64,000 bases of DNA, from contig NZ_BJDQ01000001.1 in the NCBI RefSeq assembly GCF_005405225.1, forward strand, positions 124,001 to 188,000, written 5' to 3'. This DNA is from Enterococcus dongliensis. Its GTDB lineage: Bacteria; Bacillota; Bacilli; Lactobacillales; Enterococcaceae. Numbering within the stretch: the stretch's first letter is position 1; every line of letters starts with the position of its first letter. Below are positions 26,103 through 34,376 of this stretch, piece by piece. Under the pieces are notes generated by a model. The model searched no databases, was not told the DNA's origin, and was given only the letters and a program-made list of their open reading frames with translations. The translations under genes were made by a program, and so were the position numbers.

Positions 26103-26149
26103 AGCAACCACCCGTTTATTGTCAGAATTTTTAAAAAATTATTGTACTC

Positions 26150-26178
26150 ATCGTATAAAAAAAATTAAACCTTGTCAA
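26150..26178 (-). promoter_or_regulatory. leu operon promoter
   Basis: On the minus strand consensus TTGACA (26178-26173), a 17-bp spacer, TACGAT (26155-26150). Confidence 0.75.
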
Positions 26179-26179
26179 G

Positions 26180-26872
26180 CGTATAATTAAAAAAAGATTA
26201 GATTTTATTTATAAAAACTCATTTAATATCATAGAAAGAAATACAAAACAGTCAATGAGGGGATCTTCACTCCATAGATAAAAAAGCGAATCTACGCTTG
26301 TTTTGAATCATTTTTTTGACTAGCAGATGTATCCGAATAAAAAATTGATGAGTCTCATTAGGAAATCTAGATCTATTTATTAAAAAACAATGGCTAAATC
26401 TGACTAGTTAGTTATAATTCCAGAATGGTCTTAGGAAAGAGAAATGGGGGAATATTTTAGTTTTGAGCTTTGTCTAAGAGGTACGACGAAGATGATATAG
26501 GTAGGGGATGTGTGAATATATGTACGTTTTAAAAATAACTGAAAGTCGAATTTTCATGATATTTCCAGGAAATATAGAGTTAAAATTTCAAAGAACGAAA
26601 GTGATTATGGGGGTTTCTAAGAGATTTGATAATGAATTACATATATAAGCCACAACGGTCGAACCAATTTAAGACGAGATATTGTTCAGGCATTGTGACT
26701 AAGTTTGACTAAAAATGGTATGATGACTCCAAATCTAAACTTGATCTTTTCAAATCAACAAAATTTTATAAAGGTTGTATCCTTTCAGTTAGTGCTTAGT
26801 CTGAGAAAAATTACTTCTCGTTAATTTATTTTTGAATACTATAAAAATTGTGATTAACTAACACTAGGATTT
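26180..26872. other. Long AT-rich stretch without a convincing gene
   Basis: About 700 bp upstream of the leu promoter with no supported coding region. It contains scattered promoter-like boxes, including an extended -10 TGG-TATGAT at 26716-26724, but no clear terminator or RNA structure. A 42-codon frame at 26520-26648 lacks a good ribosome site. It may be decayed sequence or hold an untranslated RNA. Confidence 0.6.
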
Positions 26873-26881
26873 TGGTATAAT
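26873..26881 (+). promoter_or_regulatory. Extended -10 promoter of the GT-C-like gene
   Basis: TGG followed by consensus TATAAT (26876-26881), 32 bases before the ATG; no clear -35 box. Confidence 0.65.
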
Positions 26882-26913
26882 GAAAACATCATTTTTAAAG
26901 AAAAGGTGTAATA

Positions 26914-28662
26914 ATGAGTTCAAAGATAAGTAAAAAAGAAGTTTTAAGAATGTTACTATTCCTTGCAATTGTCGTATTTTTGATGATATCAATACAAGTG
27001 TATAAGAAAGCCATTTTTCTAGGCGATGATATAACTTTTCATTATCAGAGATTCTATGAAATGTTTATGCAAATAAAGAATGGAAATATGAATTATTTTC
27101 AGTCAATCTACTCGTTCAATAGTAGTGGAAGGATTATCAATGCTTTATATGGATATGATTTTGCTTTTATTCAAGGAATAATCTTATTTTTATTTAGGTC
27201 ATGGGCGAAGTTCCAAATAGTGACTTCATTTTTATGTTTTTATACAAGTGGAGTTTCAATGTATTTCTTAGCACGGACGATTAAATTAAGTCCGAAATTT
27301 TCGTTTATTGGATCTGTTATGTATATGACCACGTCGGTTGTTTCTTCGTATCCCTTATACCAAGCATTTAATGGGTGGGGAGCTGCTTTCGTACCGCTAT
27401 TATTTATTCCTGCAATAAAATCTGTGGTTGATTCAAAAGAGAGAATTAATCCGGTTTATCTTGCTATTCCAGTCAGTATTTTATTGTCTGTTCATACTCT
27501 GTCTGCACTCATTGGTGTTTTAGCGATTGTTCCATTTTATATTGTAAGTTTCTTATTAGAAAAAAATAAATTAAGATGGATAAAAAATGGGTTTATAGCA
27601 GTACTATTAACTTTGTTGATGGTTGCAAATACGATTTTCAGCTATGTAGATGTGTACTCATCGAACAAAATATACGGTCCCACATTGATACAAAAGATGT
27701 CTGATTTTAGTGCTATACCAACTTTAGGTGGAAATGATTTGAAAAGCTTAGGTCTGGTTGTTTCAATTGTTTTCATTTTCCAGATAGCCTACTCAATTTT
27801 AAATTGGAAAAAATACCCACTAATTTATAAGTTAATAAATTCAGTGGGAATAGTATTTTTGATTTTATCATCTACTATTATTCCTTGGGATGCTTTAGCA
27901 GCGAGACTTGATTTTCTACAAGTTTTACAATTTCCGCATAGATTCCTAATGATAACCTATGTTTTACTATTACTAGGTTTTCTAATATCTATGAGTAGTC
28001 TATACAGTAAACTAGAAGAAGCAAATAAAAATGTTCTATTTTCAATTGTGGTAACAATTACCGGATTAATGATTTTTGGGTTAAACAGTGCGATCACAAA
28101 TAAGACTACAATTTGGTTCAGCGATTCACCTCAAAATAATGGAAATAACGGGTATGCGCTTAGGGAAAGAAATCCACAGAAAATTCGAGATGGATTCAAA
28201 GATAAAGATTTAACAAAAGCATTTGGTATTGTTGTAAAGGGTACAAGTGATTATCTTCCTATGCCAAAAAATGAAGATGCAAAGAGCCTTCTAGATAAGG
28301 GGCCTTATGGAATGTACTATAGAGAAATAGTAGATAATCAAATTGGTTATAAAAAGAAGATTTCTGATAATGGATCAATAATTATAAGCTGGAAAAACAA
28401 TGATGAAAAAACTGTAGAAAAAGTAGTACCAGTCATTATTTACGGGCACTCAATTGTAAGATTAAACGGTACTGAAATCAAGCCTAGTGATCTTCCCAAA
28501 ACAGATATTGGAGTAGCAAAAGTAAAATCAAAACCTGGTATGAATGAACTAGTTGTTGGCTATAAACCTTTCTTCAGTATGAAAATTATATTTGTTTTAA
28601 AAATAATTGGATTAATTTCATCAGCTGTATTTCTGTTCTTAAATAGAAAAAGAAAACACTAA
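26914..28662 (+). CDS. Polytopic membrane protein, putative GT-C-type glycosyltransferase
   Basis: A 582-residue protein with one N-terminal membrane helix (about 10-30), a first outside loop with FLGDDITFHYQRF, about nine to ten further membrane segments up to residue 392, an extracytoplasmic C-terminal domain (about 395-555) and a final helix plus basic tail. The acidic pair in the first loop and this topology resemble GT-C enzymes of the YfhO type and the family annotated as 6-pyruvoyl-tetrahydropterin synthase-related membrane proteins. It is convergent with a GtrB-like glycosyltransferase; together they could add sugar to teichoic acid or another wall polymer (inference by analogy with CsbB/YfhO). 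Codon use is more AT-rich than its neighbours, hinting at acquisition. Confidence 0.6.
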   Translation: MSSKISKKEVLRMLLFLAIVVFLMISIQVYKKAIFLGDDITFHYQRFYEMFMQIKNGNMNYFQSIYSFNSSGRIINALYGYDFAFIQGIILFLFRSWAKFQIVTSFLCFYTSGVSMYFLARTIKLSPKFSFIGSVMYMTTSVVSSYPLYQAFNGWGAAFVPLLFIPAIKSVVDSKERINPVYLAIPVSILLSVHTLSALIGVLAIVPFYIVSFLLEKNKLRWIKNGFIAVLLTLLMVANTIFSYVDVYSSNKIYGPTLIQKMSDFSAIPTLGGNDLKSLGLVVSIVFIFQIAYSILNWKKYPLIYKLINSVGIVFLILSSTIIPWDALAARLDFLQVLQFPHRFLMITYVLLLLGFLISMSSLYSKLEEANKNVLFSIVVTITGLMIFGLNSAITNKTTIWFSDSPQNNGNNGYALRERNPQKIRDGFKDKDLTKAFGIVVKGTSDYLPMPKNEDAKSLLDKGPYGMYYREIVDNQIGYKKKISDNGSIIISWKNNDEKTVEKVVPVIIYGHSIVRLNGTEIKPSDLPKTDIGVAKVKSKPGMNELVVGYKPFFSMKIIFVLKIIGLISSAVFLFLNRKRKH

Positions 28663-28664
28663 AT

Positions 28665-28709
28665 AAAAACAAGACTAAGGGAAGGTCTTTCTACCTTTAG
28701 TCTTGTTTT
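28665..28709. terminator. Bidirectional terminator overlapping the end of the GT2 gene
   Basis: About 15-bp arms (AAAACAAGACTAAGG and its near complement at 28694-28709) around a 13-base loop, flanked by A- and T-runs. The arm on the right includes the stop codon and last codons of the minus-strand glycosyltransferase. Confidence 0.85.
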
Positions 28710-29638
28710 TGTTCTTTATCTTTTTCAGTTTCTTTTACAATATAGACAGGTCTTTTTTTTGTTTCAAGGAATATCTTTCCTAAATATTTTCCAATTATTC
28801 CTATACTTAGTAATTGAATACCTCCAATAAATAGAACTATTGTAACCATTGATGGCCAACCACTTGTGGGATCGCTAAAAAGAAGAGCACGTACAACGAT
28901 AAAAATCATAGATAGAAGGGCTGCAAAACAAGAAAATGCACCTATAATGGATGCAATGTTCAGTGGCGTCTCTGAGAAATTTACAATACCATCTATTGAG
29001 TAATTAAATAATTTCCAAAACGACCAAGTGGTTTCGCCAACGATTCGTTCACGATTCTCAAATGAAATATATTCTGTCTTATATCCTACCCAACTAAACA
29101 GACCTTTTGAAAAACGATTATATTCAGTCAATTCTAAAACGGAGTCAACCATTTGTCTGGTCATAAGGCGGTAATCTCTCGCCCCATCTACCATCTCTGT
29201 ATCGCTAATTTTATTGATTAACTGATAAAACTTTCTTGCAAAAAAACTTCTAATTGGAGGCTCACCTGTTCGATCAGCTCTGCGAGTACCTACGCAGTCA
29301 ATGTCTGTCGTCTCAATCATTTCAACCATTTGAGGCAATAATTCAGGAGGGTCCTGTAAATCGACATCCATAACAGTGACTAAATCCCCTTTAGAAGCCT
29401 GTAAACCTGCGTAAAGAGCAGCTTCTTTACCAAAATTACGTGAGAAAGAGATGTAGCGAACATTTTCATGTTCTGAGGCTATCTTTCGTAATATTTCCAG
29501 CGTTCTATCACTTGATCCGTCGTTGATAAAGATATATTCGAATTCATGGGAGAGTCTATCTTTCAATTTTTCCATTTCTGAAAAATATAGTGGGATAGAC
29601 TCCTCTTCGTTAAAGCATGGAATGATTATTGAAATCAT
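28697..29638 (-). CDS. GtrB/CsbB-like membrane glycosyltransferase (family 2)
   Basis: Transfers a sugar from a nucleotide donor to undecaprenyl phosphate on the cytoplasmic face (313 aa). GT-A domain (1-225): IIIPCFNEEESI, INDGSSDRTLEIL, and DVDLQDPPELLPQM (metal-binding D-x-D with QD-PP). Two C-terminal membrane helices (about 235-255 and 265-285) are followed by a charged tail, as in GtrB/DPM1-like enzymes. A partner flippase and a GT-C transferase normally complete the route; the convergent 582-aa membrane protein is the obvious GT-C candidate. The sugar cannot be told from sequence. GAGAGG precedes the ATG. Confidence 0.88.
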   Translation of the reverse strand: MISIIIPCFNEEESIPLYFSEMEKLKDRLSHEFEYIFINDGSSDRTLEILRKIASEHENVRYISFSRNFGKEAALYAGLQASKGDLVTVMDVDLQDPPELLPQMVEMIETTDIDCVGTRRADRTGEPPIRSFFARKFYQLINKISDTEMVDGARDYRLMTRQMVDSVLELTEYNRFSKGLFSWVGYKTEYISFENRERIVGETTWSFWKLFNYSIDGIVNFSETPLNIASIIGAFSCFAALLSMIFIVVRALLFSDPTSGWPSMVTIVLFIGGIQLLSIGIIGKYLGKIFLETKKRPVYIVKETEKDKEQKQD

Positions 29639-29674
29639 AAAAAACCTCTCTAATTTAAAAATAAATTATTTCCA

Positions 29675-29683
29675 AGTATAACA
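29675..29683 (-). promoter_or_regulatory. Extended -10 promoter of the GT2 gene
   Basis: On the minus strand TGT precedes TATACT (29680-29675); no convincing -35 box. Confidence 0.5.
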
Positions 29684-29894
29684 TATTGAATGAAATATGC
29701 GGCAATGAATTATTTATATCCATTGTTGTAAGCAGCACAAAAAATCTTACAGTGAATTTTCTAGATATTAACAGTCGTAATCTATAAGTTTTCTTGATAT
29801 AAATCTGGTTGAGGAAAATTATACAAAGTATTTATCTTACGGATAAACCCTGGTATATGTTAATGACTATATTTTTTGAAAACTGCCCTTGAGA
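29684..29894. other. Gene-free AT-rich gap
   Basis: About 200 bp between the GT2 promoter and the tRNA-Lys terminator with no ORF, terminator or repeat that I can support. Confidence 0.6.
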
Positions 29895-29958
29895 CAAAAA
29901 AATACCACATCAAGCGTTTTTTTCTAAACTACCGAAGTAGCCAAAAACGCTTATGTGG
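29895..29958 (-). terminator. Terminator of tRNA-Lys
   Basis: On the minus strand a long stem (CCACAT, AAGCGTTTTT pairing with AAAAACGCTT, ATGTGG, one bulged base) carrying a small inner CTAC-TTCG-GTAG hairpin, followed by TA and a run of seven T. Confidence 0.82.
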
Positions 29959-29976
29959 CGTGGGTTTGGCACCCAA

Positions 29977-30049
<73 letters not shown>

Positions 30050-30066
30050 AAACAAAGTACTTTCAT

Positions 30067-30095
30067 ATGGTAGCATTGCAAAAAAAAAAAAGCAA
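30067..30095 (-). promoter_or_regulatory. tRNA-Lys promoter
   Basis: On the minus strand TTGCTT (30095-30090), a 17-bp spacer containing a T-run, TACCAT (30072-30067), 18 bases before the tRNA 5' end. Confidence 0.65.
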
Positions 30096-30201
30096 GATGA
30101 AACTAAAAAAAATTCCTTAAAACCGTTTTAATTATCTAGTTTCTAAAACTATATTGTATAATTATCATAATTTTGTTAAACTACCGATGAAAGGGGTTCA
30201 A

Positions 30202-30753
30202 ATGATGGAAGATACAAAGCTTAGATCATGGGCAGAAGGATTGAAAGAATTACGCTTGCCTCGCTGGGAAGAGCTGCCTGAATTAGAATTATATATGGAT
30301 CAAGTAATCACCTTAGTTGATCGCTACTTAGCGCCGTTGATTGAAGATGAGAAACACCAACTTTTATCTAGCGCGATGGTCAATAATTATGTGAAACATA
30401 AACTAGTCCCGCCACCAAATAAAAAAAGATACAACCGAAACCATTTGGCGTATTTGATTGCAATCACGTTGTTAAAACAAGTTTTTGCAATTCCCGACAT
30501 CAATGAATTGATTCGGATGCAATTAGCAATCAACGAACCCAAAGATGCGTATAACGGTTTTTGTACAGTACAAGAAGAAGCATTAATCCAAGTAGCTAAA
30601 ATTGTTCTAGGAGAAGAAGTCAGTTTGACACGCAGGAGCAAGGATTTTTATTACTTAGCAATGGAAAGCGCTGTCGCTTCATTTACACAAAAAATGTTAG
30701 CTGAAAAAATCATTCAATTAGATAAAGAGAAAGAAGGCGAAAATGATGAGTGA
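30202..30753 (+). CDS. DUF1836 family protein
   Basis: Helical cytoplasmic protein of unknown function (183 aa from ATG 30202; ATG 30205 is equally possible). GAAAGGGG lies about 9 bases upstream. The N-terminal segment (LPRWEELPELELYMDQVITLVDRYL) and the central NYVKHKLVPPPNKKRYNRNHLAYL region are typical of DUF1836, which has a winged-helix-like, possibly DNA-binding, part. It overlaps the degV gene by 11 bases, so the two are co-translated. Confidence 0.75.
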   Translation: MMEDTKLRSWAEGLKELRLPRWEELPELELYMDQVITLVDRYLAPLIEDEKHQLLSSAMVNNYVKHKLVPPPNKKRYNRNHLAYLIAITLLKQVFAIPDINELIRMQLAINEPKDAYNGFCTVQEEALIQVAKIVLGEEVSLTRRSKDFYYLAMESAVASFTQKMLAEKIIQLDKEKEGENDE

Positions 30754-31600
30754 AAAAATTGCGATTCTCGTTGATTCTGGGACAGATGTTCCCAAAGAAG
30801 TTATAGAAAGCGGCCCCTTTTTTATGGTGCCTTTACGGATCATTTTTAGTGATCGAGAGTATCGTGATGGGATCGATATTAGTTCAGATACTATTTTTCC
30901 ACTGATCAAAAAAGAGTTGCCTACGACTTCTTTGCCTGATGGGGAGCTGATCCATCAAGTCTTTGACAAAATCAAAGAGCAAGGATATACACATGTAATC
31001 ATTGTTACGATCTCTAGCGGATTAAGTGGGACGTATAATGCATTGCGAGTACTTGGCGAACACTATGAAGGATTGGTCTTTCATTCGATTGATACGAAAA
31101 ATGTAGGAATCGGAGCGGGGATATTAGCCATTTATGCAGGGGATTTGGTGAAACAAGGGAAATCTTTTTCTGAAGTCATCAATGAAACAGAAAGTAAGAT
31201 CACAAAGACAAAAATCTTTTTCAATGTTGATACGTTGGAATATTTACAAAAAGGCGGTCGGATTGGTTTAGTGGCTTCCTTATTAGGCAGTGCGTTAAAA
31301 TTAAAACCAATCATCTCATGTAATTCAGAAGGCATCTATTATACAGTCGCAAAGGTACGAGGATTAAATAAGAGTATCGACAAGACAATCGGGTTAGTGA
31401 AAGAACATATTGGTAATCATAAACGCTTCAATTTAGCAGTGACACAAGCAGATGCATTGGAAACAGCCGAGAAGATCCGCCAACGTCTACATGAATTATT
31501 CCCAACAGCGGAAAATATTTATTTTGGTAAAGTTTCACCGGCATTATCGGTTCACACTGGACCTGGTTCAGTAGGAGTCGTCTGTCAAGTATTGGATTGA
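30743..31600 (+). CDS. DegV family fatty-acid-binding protein
   Basis: Cytoplasmic two-domain DegV/FakB-type protein (285 aa). It begins IAILVDSGTDVP, with TTSLPDGELI and IVTISSGLSGTYNAL forming the lipid head-group pocket, and ends in the SPALSVHTGPGSVGV motif typical of the family. FakB proteins bind a fatty acid for phosphorylation by FakA; which fatty acid this paralogue binds, or whether it works with FakA, is not known. Tandem ATGs at 30743 and 30746 overlap the DUF1836 gene. Confidence 0.88.
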   Translation: MMSEKIAILVDSGTDVPKEVIESGPFFMVPLRIIFSDREYRDGIDISSDTIFPLIKKELPTTSLPDGELIHQVFDKIKEQGYTHVIIVTISSGLSGTYNALRVLGEHYEGLVFHSIDTKNVGIGAGILAIYAGDLVKQGKSFSEVINETESKITKTKIFFNVDTLEYLQKGGRIGLVASLLGSALKLKPIISCNSEGIYYTVAKVRGLNKSIDKTIGLVKEHIGNHKRFNLAVTQADALETAEKIRQRLHELFPTAENIYFGKVSPALSVHTGPGSVGVVCQVLD

Positions 31601-31621
31601 TTTAGTGAATGCTAGTCAAGA

Positions 31622-31643
31622 AACTATACTCATAAGTATAGTT
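31622..31643. repeat. Inverted repeat between degV and walR
   Basis: Perfect 9-bp arms AACTATACT / AGTATAGTT around CATA. No T-run follows, so it is more like an operator or mRNA end structure than a terminator. Confidence 0.45.
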
Positions 31644-31682
31644 AACTAAAAAAAGACTCAGTTGAAAAACTAGTTATAGCTA

Positions 31683-31726
31683 AGAGATCGTGGCAAATGT
31701 CATGATCTCTTCTTTCATTTTTTATT
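31683..31726 (+). terminator. Terminator of the DUF1836-degV unit
   Basis: A 12-bp stem AGAGATCGTGGC / GTCATGATCTCT with two G-U pairs, loop AAAT, followed by a T-rich tail. Confidence 0.72.
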
Positions 31727-31765
31727 AAGTAATACTTGTAAAAAAACCGTCGTCTATTTGAAAAG

Positions 31766-31794
31766 ATGAAACAGTACTGAAATTATTGTATAAT
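31766..31794 (+). promoter_or_regulatory. walR operon promoter
   Basis: Consensus TATAAT at 31789-31794 with a weak ATGAAA -35 box at 31766-31771 (17-bp spacing). Confidence 0.6.
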
Positions 31795-31839
31795 AGGAAG
31801 GCGTACATACAACTTTATAAAGGTATGAGGTGACTCTTA

Positions 31840-32544
31840 GTGAAAAAAATTCTAGTAGTTGACGATGAAAAGCCGATTTCGGACATCGTAAAATTTAATT
31901 TAACCAAAGAAGGCTATGAAGTCTTTACCGCGTATGACGGTGAAGAAGCCTTGAAAAAAGTCGAAGAAGTCAATCCAGATCTAATTTTATTAGATTTGAT
32001 GTTGCCTAAAAAAGACGGTTTAGAAGTAGCTCGTGAAGTACGCAAGACTCATGAGATGCCAATCATTATGGTTACAGCAAAAGATTCTGAGATTGATAAA
32101 GTTTTAGGCTTAGAATTAGGAGCAGATGACTATGTGACCAAACCATTCTCCAATCGGGAGTTGATTGCTCGAGTCAAAGCCAATTTACGTCGTGGCGGAC
32201 AAGCGCCTAAAGAAGAAGAACAAACGACGCAAAGTGATTTGACAATCGGTGAACTAACGATTCATCCAGATGCTTATATGGTAACTAAACATGGTGATAC
32301 GATTGAACTGACCCATCGTGAATTTGAGTTATTGCATTATCTAGCTAAGCACATTGGTCAAGTAATGACGCGGGAACATTTATTGCAAACAGTTTGGGGC
32401 TACGATTATTTCGGTGATGTGCGCACAGTGGACGTGACGGTTCGGCGTTTGCGGGAAAAAATCGAAGACAATCCAAGTCATCCGACCTATTTAGTAACAA
32501 GACGTGGTGTAGGTTATTACCTGCGCAACCCTGAACAGGAGTAA
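31840..32544 (+). CDS. walR: Essential cell-wall response regulator WalR
   Basis: OmpR-type response regulator (234 aa) that controls autolysin and wall-metabolism genes with kinase WalK. Receiver domain 1-115 with acidic pocket VVDDE and phospho-acceptor Asp52 in [13 protein letters not shown], Lys in TKPFS; winged-helix DNA-binding domain about 130-232 ([38 protein letters not shown]). The GTG start at 31840 has GAGGTG 7 bases upstream. First gene of walRKHIJ. Confidence 0.96.
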   Translation: MKKILVVDDEKPISDIVKFNLTKEGYEVFTAYDGEEALKKVEEVNPDLILLDLMLPKKDGLEVAREVRKTHEMPIIMVTAKDSEIDKVLGLELGADDYVTKPFSNRELIARVKANLRRGGQAPKEEEQTTQSDLTIGELTIHPDAYMVTKHGDTIELTHREFELLHYLAKHIGQVMTREHLLQTVWGYDYFGDVRTVDVTVRRLREKIEDNPSHPTYLVTRRGVGYYLRNPEQE

Positions 32545-32546
32545 GT

Positions 32547-34376
32547 ATGGAAAAGAAAGTCCGTTTTTACCGATCAGTCAATTTTAAGATTGCTTTTTCA
32601 TTTATCTTGATCTTACTGATTTCGATTGAGATCATCGGTGCTTATTTTATTCGTGGACTTGAAAAATCAACCATCGATAATTTCACCAAAGATATGAATC
32701 AGCGAGTGTCGCTGTTGAGTACGACATTAGGAACTGCGATGGCAGAAGATAGCGAGAATGAAGGCGTGCAATTGCAACGCATCCTTGAGAATAACACTGC
32801 TGCAGACATTACTGAGATGTGGGTAGTAGATGATAAAGGAATTGTGATAGCTACTAATGATGTGGGACAAAAGGATTCTATCGTTGGAAAGAAAAATGAA
32901 TACAGCGATATCGATGATTTTTCAATCAAACAATATGTGACACTGGATGATAATAATAAACGAGTGTGCATTAATGTCCAACCTATTCAGTCCCCGACCG
33001 GCGATTCGGCTGTGATCGGGGCTCTTTATGTTAAAAGCGACATCGAACAAAAATATACTGAAATCAGCAACACGGCGCTGATTTTCTTTACGGCTTCTTT
33101 GATTGCAGGGTTGATTTCAATCGTAGTCTCATTACTGGTGGCACGATCAATCACAAAGCCGATTAAAGAAATGCAAAAACAAGCTGTTCGGATCGCTCAA
33201 GGCGATTATTCAGAAAAAGTAGATGTCCAAGGTCATGATGAATTGAGTCAATTGGCTGAGACGTTTAATAAATTATCCGATCGGATTGAAGATGCCCAAG
33301 ACACGATGGAAGCTGAACGTAATCGTTTGGACAGTGTCTTGACCCATATGACAGACGGGGTTATTGCGACCGATCGTCGTGGAAAAGTTATAACCATTAA
33401 CGAGATGGCGTTGTCGTTATTAGATACCACTAGCGAACAAGCAATTGGTCAATCAATTTTAACTTTGCTTGATTTGGAAGAAGAGTATACGTTACGGAAA
33501 TTGCTCGAAACGCCAGATGAAATCTTGATTGATCGTTCAAAATCTGAGTTAGAGGAAGATCGTATGACTTTACGGTCAGATTTTGCAATGATTCGTCGTG
33601 AATCTGGTTTTATCAGCGGGTTAGTGGTCGTATTGCATGATGTTACCGAACAAGAAAAAACAGCAGAAGAGCGGCGACAGTTTGTCTCAAATGTTTCTCA
33701 TGAACTACGGACACCATTAACAAGCGTTCGCAGTTATTTAGAAGCATTGGAAGAAGGCGTCTGGAAAGATGAAAATGTTGCTCCGCAGTTTATCCATGTA
33801 ACTTTAGGAGAGACTGATCGGATGATCCGCATGATCAATGACCTGTTGAATCTTTCTCGCATGGACTCAGGAGCGCAACAATTAGATCTCGAATTGGTGA
33901 ATTTTAATGAACTCGTTGATTATGCCTTGGATCGATTTGATATGATGGTGAATAATCAAGAAAAGAATTACCGTATCGTCCGTGAATTTACAGAACGTGA
34001 TCTATGGGTCGAGATTGATACAGATAAGATCATGCAAGTGATCGATAATATTATGAATAATGCCATCAAATACTCCCCCGATGGCGGCAAGATCGAGGTC
34101 CACTTAATGGAGACCCATAATAATGTAGTCTTGAGCATTTCTGATGAAGGACTGGGGATTCCTAAAAAAGATTTGGAAAAAGTTTTTGAACGTTTTTATC
34201 GAGTAGACAAAGCGCGAGCGCGTCAACAAGGTGGGACAGGACTCGGGCTAGCAATTTCTAAAGAAGTCATGAAAGCTCATCAAGGACAAATCTGGGTAGA
34301 AAGTGTCGAAGGCAAGGGATCCACTTTTTATATTTCTTTACCTTATGAACCTTACGAGGAGGATATTTGGGAATGA
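32547..34376 (+). CDS. walK: Essential cell-wall sensor kinase WalK
   Basis: Membrane histidine kinase (609 aa) partnering WalR. Membrane helix about 13-33, extracytoplasmic PAS-like sensor about 34-180, second helix about 181-203, HAMP about 204-256, cytoplasmic PAS about 262-370, HisKA with His385 in SNVSHELRTPLTS, and HATPase with NNAIKYSPDG, DEGLGIPKKDLEKVFERFYR and GGTGLGLAIS. Domain order is the complete Bacillus/Enterococcus WalK type. It starts 2 bases after walR and its stop overlaps walH in ATGA. Confidence 0.96.
   Translation: MEKKVRFYRSVNFKIAFSFILILLISIEIIGAYFIRGLEKSTIDNFTKDMNQRVSLLSTTLGTAMAEDSENEGVQLQRILENNTAADITEMWVVDDKGIVIATNDVGQKDSIVGKKNEYSDIDDFSIKQYVTLDDNNKRVCINVQPIQSPTGDSAVIGALYVKSDIEQKYTEISNTALIFFTASLIAGLISIVVSLLVARSITKPIKEMQKQAVRIAQGDYSEKVDVQGHDELSQLAETFNKLSDRIEDAQDTMEAERNRLDSVLTHMTDGVIATDRRGKVITINEMALSLLDTTSEQAIGQSILTLLDLEEEYTLRKLLETPDEILIDRSKSELEEDRMTLRSDFAMIRRESGFISGLVVVLHDVTEQEKTAEERRQFVSNVSHELRTPLTSVRSYLEALEEGVWKDENVAPQFIHVTLGETDRMIRMINDLLNLSRMDSGAQQLDLELVNFNELVDYALDRFDMMVNNQEKNYRIVREFTERDLWVEIDTDKIMQVIDNIMNNAIKYSPDGGKIEVHLMETHNNVVLSISDEGLGIPKKDLEKVFERFYRVDKARARQQGGTGLGLAISKEVMKAHQGQIWVESVEGKGSTFYISLPYEPYEEDIWE

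Noticed and set aside
25961-26113. T-box riboswitch ahead of leuA
   Set aside because: I looked for the conserved T-box sequence near AGGGTGGTACCGCG. Only a short GGGTGG occurs, and it serves as the leader-peptide ribosome site; specifier and anti-terminator features are missing.
26281-26310. Possible terminator at AAGCG-AATCTA-CGCTT
   Set aside because: The stem is only 5 bp and the T-rich sequence starts too far downstream.
26520-26648. A 42-codon ORF in the gap before the GT-C-like gene
   Set aside because: No good ribosome site (GGGG 11 bases upstream), no similarity that I recognise, and no terminator.
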